Assembly (NCBI GenBank): GCA_009617715.1
Contig: VTFK01000069.1
Location: forward strand, 310,001-374,000
Length of the DNA: 64,000 nucleotides
Source: Plectrocnemia conspersa
Taxonomy: Eukaryota > Arthropoda > Insecta > Trichoptera > Polycentropodidae
Direction: 5' to 3'
The position numbers were made by a program, and so were the translations under genes. Under the pieces are notes generated by a model. The model ran no database searches and was not told the DNA's origin. It worked only from the letters and a program-made list of their open reading frames with translations. Shown piece after piece: positions 23,908 through 35,019 of this stretch. Position 1 is the first letter of the stretch, and each line of letters opens with the position of its first letter.

Positions 23908-26399
23908 GCGATGCTGAAAGGTAGTCAATTATCGATCGACCATCTCCACATCGACCCCAATTTTTTCTGTAAAGAGATAGAATCTCAATTTATGCGAATA
24001 CTTTTAAAACACTTTCAGGTCATCAGCATATAATAAATATTCAAAGTTGATCAAGAGTAAAAAAATCTACATCGCTAAGATAAAAAAGATAATGCTAAAA
24101 CAGACAATACCAAAGCTCGCTAAAAGCTTTGACGCTTTATTGCATAACGAACCTCGCTAATGGCATCGCTTAAAATAATTATAAAAATACATCAGGAATG
24201 CTTAGATTGCTAAAACAATTTTTCTTCCTGTTTTGCAGTTATATGTAATAAGATACTGAACTCCTAAACTCATGTGTTTTGATGGCATGCGTATGTTTGT
24301 TTAACACAAGCATTGAAAAATAAATTATATAAATAACGAAAAAAATAGTAAAATATATTAAAATTAATATCAATCAACTCATGTACCGCTACAAATATAA
24401 TATTATAAAAAATATATTATATGTATCGTGAGAAACACTCATTATTTTCAACATCATAGTACAATATTCTTGAAACGAAGAAATCAGACCCATATCTAAT
24501 CGACCCTTCGCCTACTTGCGGATTTACTAATCATGCGCAACCAAGAAGTAGGGGAGCTCGCGTATACAAAAAATTAACGTCTTCCTGGGTTTAATTAAAC
24601 CAAAAATCTCACACAAAAAAGGAAATGACATCTCTTTCTCAATTAGTCACGGATTATTTAATTATAAAATACCACCTTGTAGATGATCCGAAAGCGTGAG
24701 AAAATTATAAATTTGAAATATAAATTTTCCATCTGCATGAGAATCAAACATGGGAAGAAGGACTACGTAAATGTGAAGGACTACAAAACACTCATTCAAA
24801 CCGATATGTCCTCTTCTCTAGCTCACGGATTCAGACTACATCTGGCCGGTCGGCGAGAGTACTCTCGTCGGCCGACCTCAGTGAATTGATCCTGCCGCCA
24901 CTTATAAACTACTAAACTGTAATATGGACAGCGTACGTTCTAGATACTAATATTTACAGAATAATGTATATTATTTAGTATATAAATGTTTCTGATCTCT
25001 GAATGTACTTTTTCGTCGGTATGAGTATTATGTCTCTCTCGTAAAACCGTCGGACATAAATAATAATGATTCTGTCTTTTTTAACACCTTAATAAAACAT
25101 TTTTTTATTTAATATATGTTTTTATTATATTGCATAAAAAATCTTAGCAATTTTAGGCGGCCATTTATTTATGAATTGATGCAATAGGCTTGAATTTAAT
25201 ATCTCTGCTGCTTTTTGTATTAGTGTGTACAACTACCACTCACTCAGAAAATTGTATGTTATGGACTCTAGTCCTAACGGTTATTAAAAACGGTCTTGAA
25301 AAGCACTTAAGAAACGCGAGCCGAGTTAATAGCTTTTTACTGACAAAGGAAGGCGCGACAAAGATAACGCCCCACTACGCAGGTGCAGAAATTACGCGGA
25401 TAAGAAAACAAACAAAAAATGCGAATTCCAAAAAATCTATACTTGGATAAGTTGGAATATGCAAGAAAAACAGGCTTGCATAACAATGAAATATGAATTA
25501 TTTTTACATTACTCAAAACAGTAATATAAAATGAAATATATGCAAATATACAACACTTGCATTTTTGGCATCCATCCATGGCGCATGAGTAGCGCTATGG
25601 TCCGAATTCTGGTCTGAAGTATATTCCTTGATAATTCCGCTTGCTGTTGCGGTAAAATATTTTTAATAATATTTCTGTTCATCAGCAGCTTCGACCAATC
25701 GCGTGCGGGTTTATTTCAACCAACCAGGCCGAAGGAGAAATCTCTTGTGTGTGTGTTTTTTCTAAAGCCTTCGTGTTCTATTATTCGACTCGCTTGTGTT
25801 CTCTTAACGATGGGAACGCCCACGGTTGTGCATTGTCTATAAAAGGGTTCAAAATCATTGTCTGGTTATACAATAGCATCCGAGTGTTCAAAGTCCCATT
25901 TGTGTGTATATATTTATATATATATTAGTGAATGGTTTTGTATGTGAAAATTTATCTAGCGCTTTAATTTATTTTCAAGACTAAAATTGAACCCCTTACT
26001 TTTTTATAACTGAAAATTGTATTTTACTTATGAAAAAAACCCTAAAATTTTAATAAGTTGAAATTGTATTTAAAATCTTTTCATTAACTCGCCGAAATAG
26101 GTGTGAAAACTATTTTTAAAAATCTTCAAATTAAAAACATCAGATCCGCAAAGAAGTTTCCTCTATAAATAATTAGAATTAGATAATACTTTTAAGAAAC
26201 TGAAAATTTTGTTAGGTACCTAACATTATAAAAATATAATACACCCAAAAAATATGTAAATTTATTAAACAAATAAAGAACCTGTTCAGTCGTTAATTTG
26301 GTGAATAGTGAAAAATCGTGCTACTGTTATGCATACAGTCTTATCCAGTTTCAATTCACACAAGAAACTTTGTACTTTTGTAGAATTGGAACATGCTTT
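23908..26399. other. Gene-free stretch
   Basis: No supported exon. A short GC-rich near-palindrome (24842-24879, GGTCGGCGAGAG...CTCTCGTCGGCCGACC) and a TATAAAAG motif at 25838-25845 are the only structures noticed. The open frame at 25190-25450 begins like a signal peptide, but only from TTG, with a stop just upstream. Confidence 0.4.
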
Positions 26400-26493
26400 C
26401 GCGTGTTAAGTGATGAGAGTGAGAGAGATAAGGGCGTGCGTTACATGCGTTCCGCACTCCCACTTATTACTCACTCTCGTCACTTAACACGCG
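26400..26493. repeat. Fold-back repeat with 24-bp arms
   Basis: CGCGTGTTAAGTGATGAGAG (start 26400) pairs with the complementary segment ending at 26493; 23 of 24 arm bases match across a 46-base loop. The flanks GCTTTCG and GCGAAAG extend the pairing after a small bulge. Probably a tiny MITE or a cruciform-forming site. Confidence 0.7.
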
Positions 26494-26864
26494 AGCAAGC
26501 GAAAGGGAATGTATCTCACCGTACGCGCCTGATTTATATACCCTTGAGAAATTAGCTGAAGTGCATCTACCCTTCTATTCCTTGATCCAGATTCAGGACA
26601 GAACCAGATTATCATACACTTTGCCGTACATATATAACAGCATATTGCTAGATTCTAAGTTAATAATTAATTAAATATATAAAAATTAAGTATATAATAT
26701 CGACAGTTTAAAGTGTAAAATTGCTAATTCCATATTTGACAATTTTATAAGAAAAACAAAAAAGATTTAGTAATTTAAGGGGTGTGTGACTTCGCAGCCA
26801 GTAAGCCGCAGATGGAAACTAGTGAGAATTGTATTAAATTATATTACATATTGCGACAGACGAT

Positions 26865-28170
26865 GAATGGCGAGATGTTTTCTCCGAATAGTGGTGGAGA
26901 AGCTGGCGCAGGGATGTTGTACGTGGAAGATCCTCAGAGGTCTTGTAGCTGGCGTGACAGTGACAGTATAGCGGAAGTTGATCCTCTGCTACGGTGCTTG
27001 TATGATGTAGTCACTCAGGATGTGAGTCTGCCAGGTGAATGCTTGTGACTGCCCTCTCCTCATCGGAGTCCAGGCTGCAAAGCTTGCTGACCAATCACAA
27101 TCATGCAGCGATCATCTAACCCAGGGTTTCCCAAACTTTTTCAGCGATGGAACACTTAGCAAATCCGAAAACTTTGGCGGAACACTTAGCTTATTTTTTA
27201 GGTTTGGTAATTCATAATAGTATAAATAAAAAAAAAAAATGTTAAAAGAAACATCATTTATTTAAAAAACATAAACATTCAAATAAATAAAATTCCTAAT
27301 GGCTCTGATGATTTTGGGTTCTTAAATTAATTTTTTTTATATCAGGCATAATATTGATCAGTTGTATTCTCAGTTTTTAGATTATTTTCTTCTTCGATGA
27401 TAGATGTATCAGTAGAAGTATTTGGTCTATCTTTCGTCAAATTTCCTGTTTTCAACCAAAGATCCATGGGTAGTTTTTGAATAATATGTAAATTCTATAA
27501 TATTTTTGTTTTGTCAAAATGGAAAAAAATCTGTATTTATAAGCAACCAGACTAAATTAATGTACAAGAAAATCGATTCGTTTTTATGCAAATTTTATTT
27601 AATCTTTATATTTCCAACAGAATACACCCAATCCTGTTTTAACGCAATAAATTACAATAGCTTCAAGCTTTTTTATCAGATTTATCAACAATTTTTATGT
27701 ATTAGCAAGACTAACAATTTTTTTAATTTACTCCAAATTTTTGTGAAATATCTATTTAGGCTCCGCGGAACACCTATTTTGGATCCGCGGAACACTGGTG
27801 TTCCGCGGAACATAGTTTGGGAAACCATGATCTAACCAATCGCTGCATTCGCTTCTTTGAACACGATGTATACGCCTTTAGAAAGTGACATTTGTTTGAT
27901 GGATATTTCCGATTTGAATTACGTATGTGTAACGGGACTTTTTATGGCCTTACGGTGCTATTTGTCATCCGGTGATATATTGTTTCAGTGACCGTTTCGT
28001 AACAAATAAGTATTCATTCAATGCACCGGAGAATCTTTCGGTGTTATTTATGAGGGGAAATCTTTAGTTCAGGTCGTAACGAGAGCCTTTGTGTGATCGC
28101 ACTAATGTAAAATGACTTTTGGTCACAGTAATTACGCAAGTTTCAAGAAAGGCCCTTTACAAACGTGACT
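26865..28170 (+). repeat. Dispersed repeat family F4, split by a hAT insertion
   Basis: The left part (26865-27121) and right part (27838-28170) together align in order with 14330-15140. Between them sits a hAT element with its own 8-bp duplication. The right part includes CCGGTGATATATTGTTTCAG, CGTTTCGTAACAAA, GTCGTAACGAGAGCCTTTGT and GGTCACAGTAATTA. Boundaries are approximate. Confidence 0.65.
27122..27829 (-). mobile_element. Internally deleted hAT transposon with 8-bp TSD
   Basis: Terminal repeats CAGGGTTTCCCAAACT (27122) and, from the other end, CATGGTTTCCCAAACT (27829, minus) match at 15 of 16 bases. The flanking 8-mer ATCTAACC occurs at both 27114-27121 and 27830-27837, a hAT-type target duplication. 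On the minus strand, 27468-27333 reads as a short start of a ZBED-type hAT transposase (MDLWLKTGNL...). The catalytic domain is absent, so this is a non-autonomous deletion derivative. Confidence 0.88.
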
Positions 28171-28709
28171 GTGTTGTCCGCCACAGAAAATTTAAAAATT
28201 GGAAAATCAAACCAGATAAAGCCCTCGAAGTCCTGGTTTTGAGCCTCTGAAATTTTAGATATCATTTTTTTTAGTTAATATAATATTAGTAACATCTTTG
28301 GTTAGAGCACTAAATAAATACGTTACGGTAAATACGCAGTTTACCGTATGATTTTGCTACATGAAGTTGAAATGATGAAACGCACAAATTTTGTGTGTGT
28401 CGATGTGTTTAAATTAATACGTTTGCAAGAGAAGGGGAATTCTCATTTTTAACAAACTCATTCATATCTTATTCCTGAATAATTAACTTTTGTGCGTTTC
28501 AATCAACTAATTAAAAATATGTATTTATTTCGGCATACAATGATCGTTTTTGCTTTCCATACATGCGAACATGAACGGTTATTCTTAATATACATCCTTC
28601 TTTGTATATGCACGTTCACTCAATGATAGTACTTGGAATCTCACTATCGGTGACTCAACGTCCTTATTTCTATAGCGTATAAGCCTCGAGGTTTTTGAAA
28701 ATCATTCTT
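28171..28709. other. Non-coding stretch
   Basis: AT-rich, no gene or repeat boundary recognised. Confidence 0.35.
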
Positions 28710-28710
28710 A

Positions 28711-28886
28711 TGCTTCCTCCACACTCTCTGGAAGTAGGCCATGGTTGGGCAAGGACGGAAAATATAATGTGTTAATTCGGGGCTACTTCGGTCGAGCTCG
28801 GGTCTGCCCGCTCTAATGTCTCGGCGACCTCGACTATCTTCGGTAGACCTTTGGTTCGGTAACTTCCAGAGAGTGTAGAGGAAGCA
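28711..28886. mobile_element. 176-bp MITE with 25-bp TIRs and TTA duplication
   Basis: TGCTTCCTCCACACTCTCTG at 28711 is mirrored by the complement of the segment ending at 28886, with one mismatch in about 25 bases. TTA precedes the left end and follows the right end, the 3-bp duplication expected of PIF/Harbinger elements. The interior is GC-richer (many TCGG steps) and has no open frame. Confidence 0.7.
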
Positions 28887-28889
28887 TTA

Positions 28890-30261
28890 CATATTAAGCT
28901 GAGTTTCAACATTTTCCGATTCATACATATTTCTACGTGCTTATGTTAGTATGTTACCACCTCTTGTCACTCACAGTGTACAAAAAAAAATATTCTGACC
29001 ATCAGTAAAAATATTTTTTACCATTTGGTATAAATTGTACCCAGTCCAATTCAATTCTAACCATTTAATATGAATTCTGACGATCTAATATTTATTCTGG
29101 CGGCTTATATTCTGACCTTTTACTATAAATTCTGACCTGACTTTTTTATACATTTAATGTGTTTATTTAGAATAAGCGAAAAAAGAAGATCTCTAAATTT
29201 TCCCCACTGGTACAGAATGGTTAAAGCAAGAGACCTTTTACGGCGCTTTTGTTCTCGTTCACGAAAATTTTATTCCACGGAACTATTATTATGGCCATTA
29301 ACTCGACTGTAAACGTATTTATGCAATTACTTGAAATCTTTCGCCTATTCGTTCCATAGTAAACACATAATTGGTAAAACAGTATGCGTAATTGCTTTCT
29401 CTTATACGTATTATCATAATATTATACATATTATCTCGACCCGTTTTGTTCAATATTTACGTTCTACCCAATTTTAATGTGATTTATTGATATAACTCTA
29501 GATATTTTTAATTTTAATTTTTCCACAACGACTTCACATTAATAAAAATATTGTCGTTTGTCATTCCGTAAAAAGCGCAGTATACGTACGCCTTTATTAC
29601 CTGCATTTTATTTATTTTTGCGGTCAAATGCCGGAAGACAATACATCTTTTCAAAGTAGTTGTAACAAATGCTCCTTTGTGTTAAGCATTGAATGGTCCG
29701 CGCTTAGCTGTATTAGGACAATATAGGAAAAGTATTCTAAAGAAATAGAGGGGACCAGCCTTTTGTGTCGTTTTTCCTATACCTGCTTGCGCATCAGTAG
29801 ATGAGTTCTTCACTGGCATCGAGCGGGGAGTTTTATTGTGCATTGACCTTTTCATAAAACAGACAGACAGTAAAGCTCAGGAATTCGTTATATAATTGCG
29901 TCTAATGCATGCCATTTTTTTCACAAATATTTTCGTTATTCTAGCTCATATGTATTGCAGGTGTGTAGATAAAATGCAACCATGCTGGTGAGCTTTTTAG
30001 GTTGTACGCGATTGCGTTTCAGAAATCCGTTTTTAAATATATTTTTTTCGTGTAGCATAATTTACTTTTTAAATACCAGTGGATTTTTATATTTATAAAC
30101 AGTGTATGATAACATAAAAAAAAACCAAATCAGCGTCGACGTATCCATACGCCATAATAGCCCAGGTGTGTTATGCTGATTCCGGATCAACTGACTCTAA
30201 GGGTCGGTCAACGAAGAGATTATTCACCCGCTGACTGACCAATTGTGTCTTTGTTTTTAAT
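28890..30261. other. Gene-free stretch
   Basis: A patch at 29020-29150 repeats the phrase 'attctgacc' at irregular spacing (about six times). No supported exon or RNA gene. Confidence 0.4.
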
Positions 30262-30478
30262 ATGTCCAAGATAAAATTTATTTATTTTATTTAGATAATT
30301 ATTTATACACTTAACAAATTTAATCAAAACATACATATAAACTATAAAATAAACAAACGGAATATAAAAAAGTCACATTTTTATTTTTGCAGATTATCCT
30401 ACAAATATTATTATACAAATTTACAACTCCGTACAATATTCCCTTGGCCGTACTCGTTTTCCTTAAATCATCTTTATT
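30262..30478 (-). mobile_element. 3' end of a LINE, same family as 54780-55695
   Basis: On the plus strand it matches 54785-55030 almost word for word (TTTAGATAATTATTTATACA, AATCAAAACATACATATAAA, AATATTATTATACAAATT, GTACAATATTCCCTTGGCCG). On minus it reads toward the end of an RT frame (NEYGQGNIVQ-like). Heavily 5'-truncated. Confidence 0.7.
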
Positions 30479-30479
30479 T

Positions 30480-30620
30480 TCAGAGACGTCATTTGGTATT
30501 TTTCCAGGGGGGCAAAAATAGGCTAGTCAGTAGTATTTTTTTAATACTTTCATTTCATTAAGATTCACAGTATTTTATGAATGACATGCATTTTTCTGGC
30601 AAAATTCAAGGGGGTCCCTG
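30480..30620 (+). repeat. Dispersed repeat family F3
   Basis: AGAGACGTCATTTGG, GGGGGGCAAAAATAGGCTAG, TCAGTAGTATTTTTTTAATA and TTCAAGGGGG match the copy at 61797-61975 in order. Confidence 0.7.
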
Positions 30621-30910
30621 CTTAGAATCCCCGTCAAAAGCAATAAAAACGTGCCGTCGCCGTCGCAGTGAGAATCGAATAAAGCATATCTAAATTGAAT
30701 TTGCCCAATAGGAAGGAGCAAAAAATAATTATCCCTACTCAGAAGTCAAAAATCCACGTCAAAAGAAATAAAATCAGTTGCAGTGGGAACGCTCAGTGTT
30801 CTAGCGTACATATTAAGACGCACTCTCCTATTGACCAAAATTTTGTTTAAATATATTTTAACCAACAATAAAGGCTGTACTAATATCGATAAGGATAGCT
30901 GTCACATTTC
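30620..30910 (+). mobile_element. Copy of fold-back MITE family F2
   Basis: It contains two blocks of GTCAAAAGCAATAAAA / GTCAAAAGAAATAAAATC, TCAGAAGTCAAAAATCCACG, CAGTGGGAACGCTC and the inverted CTCCTATTGACCAAAATTTT. These match the arms of the full copy at 52845-53170. Confidence 0.7.
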
Positions 30911-31746
30911 TAAAACACAGTGTAATATCCGTAATATCGTGTTACATCGCCTTTACTTCACTACTTTACATTTAAATCCCTCTCCCATTAATACTATCAT
31001 TTTCTAGTCGTTTTGTCTTTGCCTGTAGGTGTATATTTTTTAGTAACGTCACAAATTGTGTGACGTATTATAAATTAAATTTAATGTTTATATTTATTTT
31101 TTGCTGTTTGTTTTTATGTATTTCATTTTAATCGCCTAGTTTCCTGCTTCCTAATTCGACGTTTTTATCTTTCTTATCATCGACAACACAGCGACACATT
31201 TATAATATAAAAACAAGTGGACACGATACAAATAATTACATTGCCAGATCCAGCAATTACATTTTTTATATTGCACAAATATGTGCACGTTTAACATTGG
31301 AAATTACTACACAAAAAATAGACTGTCCAGAATTCCATAGAAAGACGCCTCTATTAAACAAAAGAATTCTCCTACGTCATTCAATTTGGGATAAGATCCA
31401 CCAACGACAAATTAACATTCTGTAGCTACAGTTAAATTGTAGCCTTCTATTCAAGCCCTAATTCTAAGTCGGAAGCGAAGTGATAATATTCTAGTTAGAA
31501 GTTTATTCCGGGTTGAAAGTATCTGATGTATTCGTATGTATCTATTTTGTATGTATTTGTGGTATCAGGACAAACAGCACGAGCGTTTATATAATGCCAG
31601 CGACTCAAATAAATATAGCTATTACTTTTATTATGCTTTTAACAAGTATTTTATACTTTCATGTTCAATTGGTGCCGAAAATATGCTATTCTTTTCTATC
31701 ATTACGTTTCAGATATTGATATTTCAATATTTTCCTTTCATTACAG
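30911..31746. other. Region upstream of the zinc-finger gene
   Basis: Ends in a polypyrimidine tract and TTACAG (31741-31746), a good splice acceptor, which implies an upstream exon that I could not place. The open frames here (for example 31513-31719) are not credible genes. Confidence 0.4.
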
Positions 31747-31821
31747 CAACTCTCCATTGAGCCAGCAGCAATCAACATCTTCTACACTACCACCAGACCC
31801 CAAAAGCCAGGTTGTGAGACA

Positions 31822-32901
31822 ATGGCATTTTACAACTCAATTACAACAGGTATGAAGTTTTATTACTTTATTAAATGTTTAGAAATTTAGTTAATTTATT
31901 TATTTTTATTTTGCAGAATCTCAAAATTATGTTCCAAATTTTACAACACCATTCGTTGAAAGGAATAAAAGAACCTCTGATTATTCGACCTTGATTAAAT
32001 GCGAATTAATAAAGGTAAAAGAAATCAAATAATTAAAAAAAAGAACGTTGAAACTTACGACATATTTTTAGGTTGAATTAATAGAGGAAGCAGAATATGA
32101 TGACAATAATTATTACGAAAGCAATATTGCCAGAACAAATAACTTACCAGAGCTAGGTAAACTTAATTATAAATATATATATTTATTTTGCTAAATTATA
32201 ATAACTATTTTTATGTAATTTCAGAAAATCACGACATTGAAAATATACTTAATACAAGCTCTAACAATGTGAACACTTCAGCCTTACCATATCCGACGCA
32301 GTATGAAAATTTGAATGCGAGATTGTTTATTCAAGAACAGTCAAAACAATATACTCAAAGCGCTTTCAATAATGTTAATGGATTTGAATGTATTTTATGT
32401 CAAAAGAGATATAAATATGAAAAGCAATTTTTAGATCATATTATAAATGTTCATTCTAATTATAAATATAAGTGCAATACTTGTATGTATGTATTTAGAT
32501 CAAAAAGTTCCCTTTATAAGCATACAAAAACTTGTGGGCAAACTGAAGATAGGACTCTGAATAATGTCACACCTGACAATCAGGTGACTGTTACCCGTGT
32601 ACCTAATTCCCGCGCACCTAATACTCGTACACCTAATATGCGTATATCTGATACTGATCTACCTAATAATGGAGTAACTATTACCCCTTTACCTAATACC
32701 AGTAATGGTTTACATAATATTCGTGTGCCTAATACCGGTTTACCTATTACTCGTGTACTCAATACTGGTATAACAAATAATGGTGCACATAATATCCTTG
32801 TACCCAATACTGCTATACCTAATACCAGTGTACCTAACAGGTATTTGCCATTTTTTCAATTTGATAATAATGCTTTTGAAACACCGTTATTTTGGTATTA
32901 A
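31822..32901 (+). CDS. Two-finger zinc-finger protein with Asn/Pro repeat tail
   Basis: Four exons join in frame: 31822-31849, 31917-32014, 32072-32156 and 32225-32901, each with GT/AG borders, giving about 295 residues. The predicted start is ATG at 31822 inside an exon whose acceptor is at 31746; the frame stays open upstream of this ATG, so a longer N-terminus is possible. Residues 126-147 form a C2H2 finger (C126, C129, H142, H147). Residues 154-174 form a second finger with the pattern C-x2-C-x12-H-x3-C (C154, C157, H170, C174). Residues 180-280 are a degenerate five-residue repeat around PNT (VPNTR, LPNTS), encoded by a 15-base repeat. An acidic patch (VELIEEAEYDD) lies at 43-53. It is probably nuclear and nucleic-acid binding, but I recognise no ortholog. 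AATAAA at 33379-33384 is a likely polyadenylation signal. Confidence 0.75.
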
Positions 32902-33452
32902 CTATTTAAGACGATGTGGACTGTTTTGTGTAACGAGTCTTCATTTCTTCAGACGCTCAAATATCTGTTGTTTTATCTTGCTCAAATTTTTTTTAGTTTA
33001 GTCGTCCATTAACATACAAACTTGTATACTTAAAATTGGTCAGTTTTTTGACTACTTATTGTATTCTAAACACTTTGTTACATTTGTATTCATATTTTTT
33101 TAGATTTAGGCATATCTGCATATGACACACACATTGTAGGCACATCTGTGTTTGAGACAACTGGAATTTTTTTATCAAAACTTATAACTTGTATAATTTT
33201 CTTCGCACCAAAAAACAGTATGCCTATTTATAATTTTTAATTTGTAAATATTTTTTCCGTTAGGCTGTTAATAATACAGCTCTAATTATTATTTTTTCTT
33301 ACACGCGTTTGTGTGTGTACTTTTTTATTATTATTTTTTATATGAAAATGTATGTATGTATCTAATTATAATTACGTTAATAAAAGTTTAATTATAAACT
33401 TGTGATTGTCATTTTTTTACTTTTAAAATAATACAAGAAAATACTAACAGTG
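32902..33452 (+). other. 3' UTR of the zinc-finger gene and spacer
   Basis: An AT-rich tail with AATAAA at 33379-33384 followed by a GT-rich stretch, consistent with a 3' untranslated region of roughly 500 bases. Confidence 0.5.
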
Positions 33453-33600
33453 TGGAGCAGGGGGGCATTGCCCCCCCTGGGAAAAGCTGAAATGACGTCC
33501 CTAATTCTAAACCAGAAATTCCTCTTCAAAGAAAAGCAAGTGCTAGTAAAATTACATGTCATTTAATGAAATACTACGGATTTGAATGAAATATAAATTT
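33453..33600 (-). repeat. Dispersed repeat family F3, minus orientation
   Basis: GGGGGCATTGCCCCCCCTGG, GCTGAAATGACGTCCCTAAT, and a run with CATTTAATGAAAT match other F3 copies in inverted order. Confidence 0.6.
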
Positions 33601-34194
33601 TTAAAAAACGACTGGAATGTTATTAACTATTATATAAAGCTCTTACCATTTTTTATTATTTTACAGAAGCAATGATAAATTTTAGTAATGTAAATGGAAA
33701 ACTCACTTTCTGCTCTCAAAAGCCCGTCGACAGAACTCAAAATATGGAGATTTCATTACGAAGATTGTATATATTTCATTTTAATGACACATAATGTATA
33801 TATTTCATTTTAATAGTTAAAACGTACCTAGTTCATTTACAATCTGCATATTTATATTCAGTCAAATCGAATAACGTATATAAAAAATTAATGAAAATTA
33901 TTGTCGCTTTGCAAAATTATTTTAAACTGTTGTCACGTTGCTGTCGGCCATCTTGTTTTATATTAAGATGCTAATTTTTCATTAGTCGACAGTCAGAACC
34001 TCCAATCAACAACAAAAGAATTCATTACCGGGGTCTCAGAAATCAATAGAGAAAACCCAATTTTTATTACTATAATTAAATATATTTCTACACCGTTCAT
34101 ACAAAGCGATACGGTTAAAAGAGTTAACAAATTAAGCGTAGAGCGTTTTATTTTAAAGTGAGTGCGTCCAGAATCAGAAGCGACGTCCTAGAAC
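33601..34194. other. Non-coding stretch
   Basis: AT-rich. A 21-base phrase (TATATTTCATTTTAATRRYA) is repeated at about 33770 and 33798. No gene seen. Confidence 0.35.
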
Positions 34195-34456
34195 AATGTT
34201 GTGCCCCCCCCACCCCTTCGAAAAACCTGAAATGACGACCCTAATACTAAACCAGAAATTCTTCCTCAAAGAACCTCAAATTTTCCTTCAAAAAAATGGT
34301 CTAGGCAAATTTTTTTAAATTATGTATATCATTTTAGTGAAATATTTTCACTAGTGGAAATATAATTTATCTTAAAATATTTTCCGAATAGATTCGAGAC
34401 GATTTTTTTTAGATTATATTCGAGGAATTTTTAGCCCGAGAATTTCTGGTTTAGTT
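34195..34456. repeat. F3 end next to a small inverted-repeat element
   Basis: GTGCCCCCCCC and CTGAAATGACGACCCTAATA are F3 text. ACTAAACCAGAAATTC at 34248 is mirrored by GAATTTCTGGTTTAGT ending at 34456, so 34248-34456 looks like a 209-bp MITE. The same AAACCAGAAATTC also follows the F3 copy at 33510. Confidence 0.6.
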
Positions 34457-35019
34457 GTTGCACAGTAAGCCGATTCGCTCAAGCTTCGTCCAAGGAAAAG
34501 TAAAAAAGGCTCGATAAATACGGACTAACTTACTGGACAAGCACCACATCACTCACTTGGAGACATCAAGGTTCACACTCAACTCAGCTGAACATGATGA
34601 ACAGAGAGAAACATTTTTATGACTGTACAACTTAGATTTCCTTTCGAATGATGTAATATTATATATTCTATAATGTTTGATTTTGACTTCTTATCATTCA
34701 CATTTGGTTGAAACTCTCAATATAGCCATGAAGATATTTTAGGGCAGGTATGGTGATGGGTGGCAATTATACACAGCTCTCAATATAGCTAACTCTTTGC
34801 TTTTGTTCGTTGTAGACAAGCAGACCTTTTATTTATGATTCTGATTACTTCTTAACAGTCTTACTGCGAGTTTTTAATACCCCTACTTATACATATGTAA
34901 TGATGTATGAATTAAAAGATCTTTAAAAACTGATTAATAAATAAAAAACGTTTTATTTAAACATCTTCATAAATTACAAAAATATATATAATCTATTTAT
35001 CACATTAATCCGACTCCGT
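34457..35019. other. Spacer and 3' UTR of Edem2
   Basis: AATAAA on the minus strand at 34957-34952 would end the Edem2 transcript about 60 bases after its stop. Nothing else recognised. Confidence 0.45.

Noticed and set aside
25190..25450. Possible secreted peptide with a signal-like start
   Set aside because: The frame begins with TTG, an ATG just upstream is closed by TAG, and there is no splice-linked partner or cysteine framework.
25838..25880. TATAAAAG motif as a second promoter
   Set aside because: There is no initiator at the expected distance and no leader with a splice donor behind it.
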